This document shows, one piece after another, positions 58,600 through 64,000 of a DNA stretch of 64,000 nt. The position numbers and the translations under genes are program-made. The stretch's first letter is position 1. Each line of letters begins with the position of its first letter. A model generated the notes under the pieces. The model ran no database searches. It saw only the letters and a list, made by a program, of their open reading frames with translations, and was not told the origin of the DNA. The DNA comes from Clavelina lepadiformis (Eukaryota; Chordata; Ascidiacea; Aplousobranchia; Clavelinidae): positions 1,426,001 through 1,490,000 of the forward strand of contig NC_135240.1 in NCBI RefSeq assembly GCF_947623445.1, read 5' to 3'.

Positions 58600-60147
58600 A
58601 AGAATAGATAGCAGGGGCAGATAAAGCTAAAAGGGCAATTATAAATGTTAAGCAAAATTCAAATGTAACGTAGCAAAGTTTTCTAATTCAAGTGTGTTAT
58701 TTTATTAGGTAAAACAACAAACTATCCGGCGTAGAATACAAATCCCACGTTGGAATTCCTTGGAAAACCGCTCTATCAAAGTATTTACGTTTGGACTGAT
58801 TGTTCTTCAGTCCTCAACACTAAAGCGCGTTTTATCGAAAAATTGTTTTGTATATTATTCCATTGATACCTCTTTATTTGATTTAAAATTAGTTTGGTGA
58901 CACTTAATCACGCGACGCTTAATACGACCCATCGTAGCCTACCTAGAGTAATTGTAAAAATTTCAGGCAAATTTTGGTATTGCAACTGTGCATGTGTTTT
59001 TTCTCAACAACCGTGTCGAACCGGTGTCAGTCGATTACTATCCTTTAATGGCCATCATAAACTGCTGGAGCAGCATCACACCAAATAAACAGCAGTTGAC
59101 AACTTGACAGATGAGACCAGAACTAAAATGAGAGAAATCAATAAAAAAATGGCTTTTTTAGGCATCACTTCCGCAGCATTACATTAAGCACATGTATGTT
59201 ATTTTACCCGCCGAGATATATACAACATAACACTTCAGGTAAAGTAGCCAAGTCTAAATCAATGGAATCAAATTGCGCAGGCCTACTCATATATAGGCTA
59301 CTCACATTAATAGGCCTACAGCATTTTACACATGGTATTAATATCGACAACCACAAAATAACTAATATATGTTAATAATAACTAATAATATATTGCTTAA
59401 CCTTAGTCTATTCTAGACACTGTTTATTATGCTGTAAAATAAATTGTGGTATCTACAGTATTATGTGGTAAAGAAATGACAACATTTACCCAACATTAAA
59501 ATGGCCTAAAATCGGTTTTCTGAAAATTGATATGCTTGTATTTTACAGTCTAAGAACGGATTATTTCACTGTAATTTTTTCAACTTCATTGATTCATGTG
59601 AAAAACATTATACAACAAACATATTATACCAAAGATTAACAAAACAACCAATAACCTACATGCAGATAAGTTAGCTATAAAAGTTAGGCTGCAAAACCTG
59701 AATTTTTTTGACGAACGTGTTTTTTCTTCCATTTTCAAAATATCAACAACAAAAGATGTGGACTTAAAATATTTCCTTTATGTATTCATAATGACGATGA
59801 CACTTTATTGTGAATGACAATGAGAGCGTTATCATAAAGGTTATGGAATCACCGTAAAGGTTATTATTGTTATTATTTTACCCTTATTAATAGCGAGCAT
59901 ATAATCGTACAATCGTAGTCGACGTTGTGCTCCACAAATTGAAATTATCCAAACACTTTAGTTGTAAAACTATTTCGATTTATGTAAAAGGACATACTTG
60001 AACGCCATCTACATTCACTTGTACACATTTGAATGCTACTAAGCCCACCATTATTGTGAATTCAACCAATCGGTCATTTTGTAAACAACCAAATGTAATT
60101 TAAAATTTGACGTTGCATCATGTTGCCCTGTATACTAGTGAGCGTTT
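58600..60147. other. No gene seen
   Basis: AT-rich sequence between two coding relics; no supported exon. Confidence 0.4.
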
Positions 60148-60561
60148 CTAAACAGGAGGAGTAGATTCTCTGAATGAGTCACAGGACTTCTTAAAAATTG
60201 GCAACAGACGGAACGAACAGCAAAAAAGAGAGATAAAACGTTCGTGAACCAAGTTGGCCATCCCACAGCCACTATAAGCCTTCCTCATAGCTTTTCTCTT
60301 TTTTCCCCCCGACCCTTCTATTAGAAGTGAAGGCCTCGTTGGCAATTGACATGTAGTTTCAAAACTGTAGCGTTTCTCGAAGGACACATCAAGGTCAACA
60401 ATACACAATTTCTCAGCGGACTCAGTTAGAACGAGGCTACATCGGCTAGGTGCAATAACTTTCATGATTGCACTTGAATCCCAGTACGGTAGTTTTGAGA
60501 CGATACGAAGTGCAGGCACTATCTTGAGAGCAATTTGCAAGGCCGCAACGGGAATACACAA
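60148..60561 (-). other. Unidentified 137-residue open frame
   Basis: An uninterrupted frame with an internal LVLTESAEKLCIVDLDVSFE segment that faintly recalls the last part of retrotransposon RT proteins (E/D-L-x-V-P/S-F-E), followed by a basic KKRKAMRKAY patch. No convincing assignment; it may be chance or a retroelement fragment. Confidence 0.25.
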
Positions 60562-61115
60562 AAATAGATTAGATTAAGATATATTTCTCGAGTTGGTCTG
60601 TAGAAATACATGAAAGTTTAATAATGAAAATGACATTTAGAATTAGGAAAACTTGCAGCTCTGGAACGAAAGGCTACAGAAGTTTCTGAACGAGTTTAGC
60701 GCAGGCTATTTCAGCCCATTCAAATATTGAAAAATTTGTTTGTTCTTTTGTGTGGAGTATTTAACTATTAGTATTTAGTATCGAAAATATTTAAATAATG
60801 AAACCCTTGACGTTTATCTCAGTGACATTATTTTTTTCATTTTTTATCTTTATTTATTTTATTTCCGTGTCTTTTTCAAGTTAATTTATTTTTGGTCATA
60901 TACACTCTTAACGGCAAATGTGAAAACAATTTCGTAATTAACTTGCATTAACATTTTTATTTTAAAACCAGAAGTTTTCTTTTAATTTTACAACAGCAAA
61001 GTAACCCATAGTGCAGTGCACTTTGTTACATATATTTCTGGTAAATTAATAAATTGCACACATTGTAATATTTTGTCCCAGATATTTTTTGTTAGTAATA
61101 GTATAGTATTTATAC

Positions 61116-61139
61116 TATATATATATATATATATATATA
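61116..61139. repeat. (AT)n microsatellite
   Basis: About twelve AT units, followed by a shorter TA run near 61,145-61,155. Confidence 0.9.
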
Positions 61140-61529
61140 GTATTTATATATATATTCATAATAGTATAGCAATTCAGTATTTTTTTCCAAGTTTGTGGAA
61201 ATATGATTATTATTATTAATAATATTTATTATTTCATTCAATTTAATTTAATTTTAATTAATGCGATAATCTTTTCAAAATTACCAAGTCAAATATACCA
61301 CGTTATACACGCAGACTGTAACTGAGATACTTGTGAAAGATTCAGGTTCTCTGAGAATAAACATCTAGAATGACATCGGCCGCGATGTCCGGTGAACAAC
61401 TTGCCTCACCAGCCAGGGGTTGGATTCAGACCAGTGTGGTGGATAAAATGCCAGGGTATAACCAGTTGGTTCGGTTCAGAAACATTTATTTTACACTTAT
61501 GGTATCGGTTGGTAAAGATTAGACCGGAG

Positions 61530-62408
61530 TAGGGTTAGTTCGGATATCAATAGTTTTTACTATCCGGATAACGGATATATCCGTATATTTGGAATTTATC
61601 TAACCGGTTAACCGGTTAGATAACTGCTAAGTTAAACAATCGATTTCACGAGGTTTGCATGAAAAATGGATTGTAAAATCACTACACAGTTTTATTGCAG
61701 ATCTACGCACACGCGCAGTACGACACAAAATCACACAAATTTAATGTTCACTGCTTCTGCAACGCCCTCCTTATAAAGCACAATGCATCATTCAATCATT
61801 TATTATGCTTTCTTTGTGACGTGATAATAAATTTCACTCGTGCATTTTACGAGCACCGTAGTTGAAAGTATAAGACAAGGGTGGACAAACTGCGGCTTTC
61901 CGGCATGTTTTTTGTGGCTCTTCTAGTCGAATCGTAAAATTTCAAAGAAATTGTATAGGCTACCAAGACTACCGTTTATGAACGTTTCTCTCTTTTTCTT
62001 TTCCTTATTTAGGCCAGCATTCATGACAAGTTGTTAATTATTCAAATTTAATGATATTTTTCGATTGAGGAATGCAGATATGGAAAAATTAAACGATTAA
62101 CTATTTATGACGTCATAAGTTCTTATGACTTGGCTCGTCAGTAAAAATTTAACAACCAAAGCGGCTCTCGGGTTCAAAAAGGTTGCCCACCCCTGGTATA
62201 AGACAATAGAAGTGTGAAAAAAGTTTAATTGCGCTCAGCGGGAGTCAGCCTCTACGTAACAAAGAATGTTCAAACTTATTAAAAAGTGTAAAACGCATTA
62301 GCAACGATACTCTTTTAACCGTTTAACCGGCAGATTTATATCCGGATGTCAGATAGAAAAAAAACCTGCGGTTAACCGGTTAACCGCTATCCGGATAATC
62401 CAACCCTA
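61530..62408. mobile_element. hAT-type element with 8-bp target duplication
   Basis: Begins TAGGGTTAGTTCGGATA and ends in CCAACCCTA, flanked by GACCGGAG at 61,522-61,529 and 62,409-62,416. Subterminal regions carry several copies of AACCGGTTAACCGG and ATCCGGAT. No transposase; about 560 bp once the nested element is removed. Confidence 0.82.
61876..62195. mobile_element. Second hAT-type MITE nested in the first
   Basis: Begins CAAGGGTGGACAAACTGCGG and ends GGTTGCCCACCCCTG, flanked by GTATAAGA at 61,868-61,875 and 62,196-62,203. 320 bp, non-coding. Confidence 0.85.
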
Positions 62409-62741
62409 GACCGGAGTAAGGCCAGCGGGTGGATTTTTGTTTTTCCAATTTTCTTTTGATGATTTGTCAACCAAACGAATTGGTAATTTATTTTTAAGAA
62501 ATCTCGTTTCTGTCGCGCGATTGAATTTGTGAACTTTTGCACCAATTTTGGAATTTTTATCCGTATTTGCAGTCAGTGATTCTGGTAATTTTGAATCTAG
62601 TTTAGAATAAGAATTCGTTTTTAAGTTCTTGTAAAATTTTAACGACGAAAATGTTTTATGGACAAGAAATATATGTCGGTATTTCTTATATTTCTGTTCG
62701 CTTTGAATTTGGGATTTTCTGAAATATTTTTCTTTTTGCAG

Positions 62742-63205
62742 GGTCTGGCTTCGAGAAGCACATTTCGAAAAACAAGCCGCCTAGTAAGTTGCGTAAAAGG
62801 AACTTCTTTAACTTCATCGTGACGTTCCTTGATCTAAATGGGCAACTTGTGGAAATAGAAAATAGCGCATTTGTTGGTTTTGTGGAAAATGAAACGGTAG
62901 TTTTTTTATTACTTTTAATTTAAGAAAAACAACTCAAAAACGTACAGTTATTTTTACTTTATCATTTTTATTAGTTTTCTGTTAAAATTTTGAGTCTTCC
63001 TTCCTTAGCTTATATATATCAGCGTGTACCAAGTGAACGATTAAAAGAAAAGGTTATGATCGTCGTCCTCTGCTGTATTTCTATTTCGCTAAAGTAGTTT
63101 TTTTTTACTTAAAGTATTTTACAGTATTCCAATATTTTTAGGAAGTTTCCGGCCAGAAAAAAAACAATGGAGTGCATTACAAATTACAACTTGTATATCA
63201 GAACG
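62742..63205 (+). CDS. EBF/COE transcription factor, two exons of the DNA-binding domain (partial)
   Basis: Exon 62,742-62,896 encodes PPSKLRKRNFFNF, then GQLVEIENSAFVGFVENET. Exon 63,142-63,205 (phase 0) encodes EVSGQKKNNGVHYKLQLVYQN. This follows the start of the EBF/Olf/Collier DNA-binding domain closely, with the NFF, VEIE, AFVGF, NNG-x-HY and LQL-x-Y positions conserved, including the intron position. EBF proteins are nuclear regulators of neural and mesodermal differentiation. The expected next exon was not found before the window end. The opening segment HFEKQ appears in another frame: from PPSK onward the frame is shifted by one base at about 62,789, so either the N-terminus is altered (the frame from the acceptor stays open as SGFEKHISKNK), or this is a damaged paralogue, or there is a sequence error. 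Confidence 0.7.
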
Positions 63206-64000
63206 GTGAGATATTTGATTATTTGTTCATTATTGCATTGGTTTGCGGCCGCAATTAGTAAACAATGCGCTATACTCGCATTTCTACGGGTTCCAATTAA
63301 CGCGTGTCTCTCTCGAAACATCTATTCCAAATTTTGACCCGCGATCAACGACAGGAGATAATAAATTCATTAAGAATCATTTATTGCCAATTTGCTATGT
63401 TGTCCTAAATAACAAGTTTAGGAATCGAAACAAGGTCCCAGAAGTAACGAAAGTCCCCTTTCGAGCAAGTGCGATCCATGTCTTGATTGGATGCCACCTA
63501 AAATTACTGATGTCGCCCACCTATCGATCGCGAGACCTCCTCTGACTCTTTTCTCAAGATTACTCGACATAAGTCTTCACACTTGCTCTCTGCACACCGT
63601 ACGCTGCCAATACGTGATAACACTTTCTTGACAGTCTCTGAATTTCCGAGAAATATGTAAAGTGATAATCGTACGCACAAATTTTGATCAATTTCGCTGC
63701 TAATAGCTTATTAATCTCTGGCATGAACAGAATGTGCAGTTAAGCAGCATGATACTGTAATGTAAGTTTTGTTTCACTCTGTAAACGTTTTTGGCGGCCA
63801 TGCTTTATTCAAATCTTTAGCTGCTCTTCTCTGCAACCGCTTGTCCTCTGCTCCTGGAATTATTATCTTTTCGTTTGGATTTAAGATTAAAATATTGAAA
63901 TATTATTTGTAATATAAATGCTATGGAGAAATGCCCACGAAGAACTAATTAATAATTATGTACATATGCGCTTATATACAGTGGTTGCTCAAGGAGTCAA
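63206..64000. other. No further gene seen
   Basis: The frame at 63,243-63,545 has no family features. Later EBF exons would be expected downstream. Confidence 0.35.

Noticed and set aside
60148..60561. Assignment of this frame to reverse transcriptase
   Set aside because: Only one short segment is reminiscent; no RT or endonuclease motif supports it, so it is listed as unidentified.

Overview
The window is animal nuclear DNA: AT-rich, with short GT-AG exons and long introns. It carries metazoan gene families (an inhibitor-of-apoptosis protein, an ankyrin/WGR PARP-like protein, an EBF/COE transcription factor) and many eukaryotic transposons (MULE, hAT, pogo/Tigger, Gypsy-type LTR, non-LTR, integrase-core). 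An invertebrate is clear. A tunicate-like deuterostome is my guess and is not proven by the sequence.

Layout. 1-0.5 kb: decayed pogo/Tigger transposase tail. 1.7-6.9 kb (-): IAP gene with two BIR domains, UBA and RING, nine exons with matching phases, first exon(s) not found. 8.3-9.7 kb: MULE-A with 9-bp target-site duplication. 9.7-12.6 kb: a three-copy dispersed repeat and a lone C2H2 finger. 12.65-23.1 kb: inverted duplication IR1, with MULE-B copies in both arms and proline-rich exons in the spacer. 24.6-25.2 kb (+): two unrecognised exons. 25.8-31.7 kb and 46.8-56.4 kb: large inverted duplication IR3 of an ankyrin-repeat gene that carries a MULE with a hAT nested in it. 31.7-34.9 kb (-): LTR retroelement lacking pol. 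34.9-36.3 kb (+): decayed Gypsy gag-protease. 36.1-40.8 kb: palindrome IR2 around an integrase-core pseudogene. 41.07-43.80 kb (+): chimeric gene, two C2H2 fingers spliced to the UBA-RING tail of the IAP gene. 45.2-45.7 kb: hAT fragment. 49.3-57.4 kb (-): longest copy of the ankyrin/WGR gene, damaged in its 3' half. 58.3 kb: non-LTR fragment. 61.5-62.4 kb: hAT within hAT. 62.7-63.2 kb (+): two EBF/COE exons.

Main theme. Four inverted duplications (IR1-IR4) overlap or nest within 64 kb. IR4 copied the 3' half of the IAP gene to 42.6-44.1 kb, where an intronic breakpoint joined it to a zinc-finger gene. The joined model is fully in frame (325 residues) and is the most unusual object here. Transposon insertions present in one arm only, together with target-site duplications, give a relative order of events. 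No RNA genes, CRISPR arrays or bacterial-type operons were seen.
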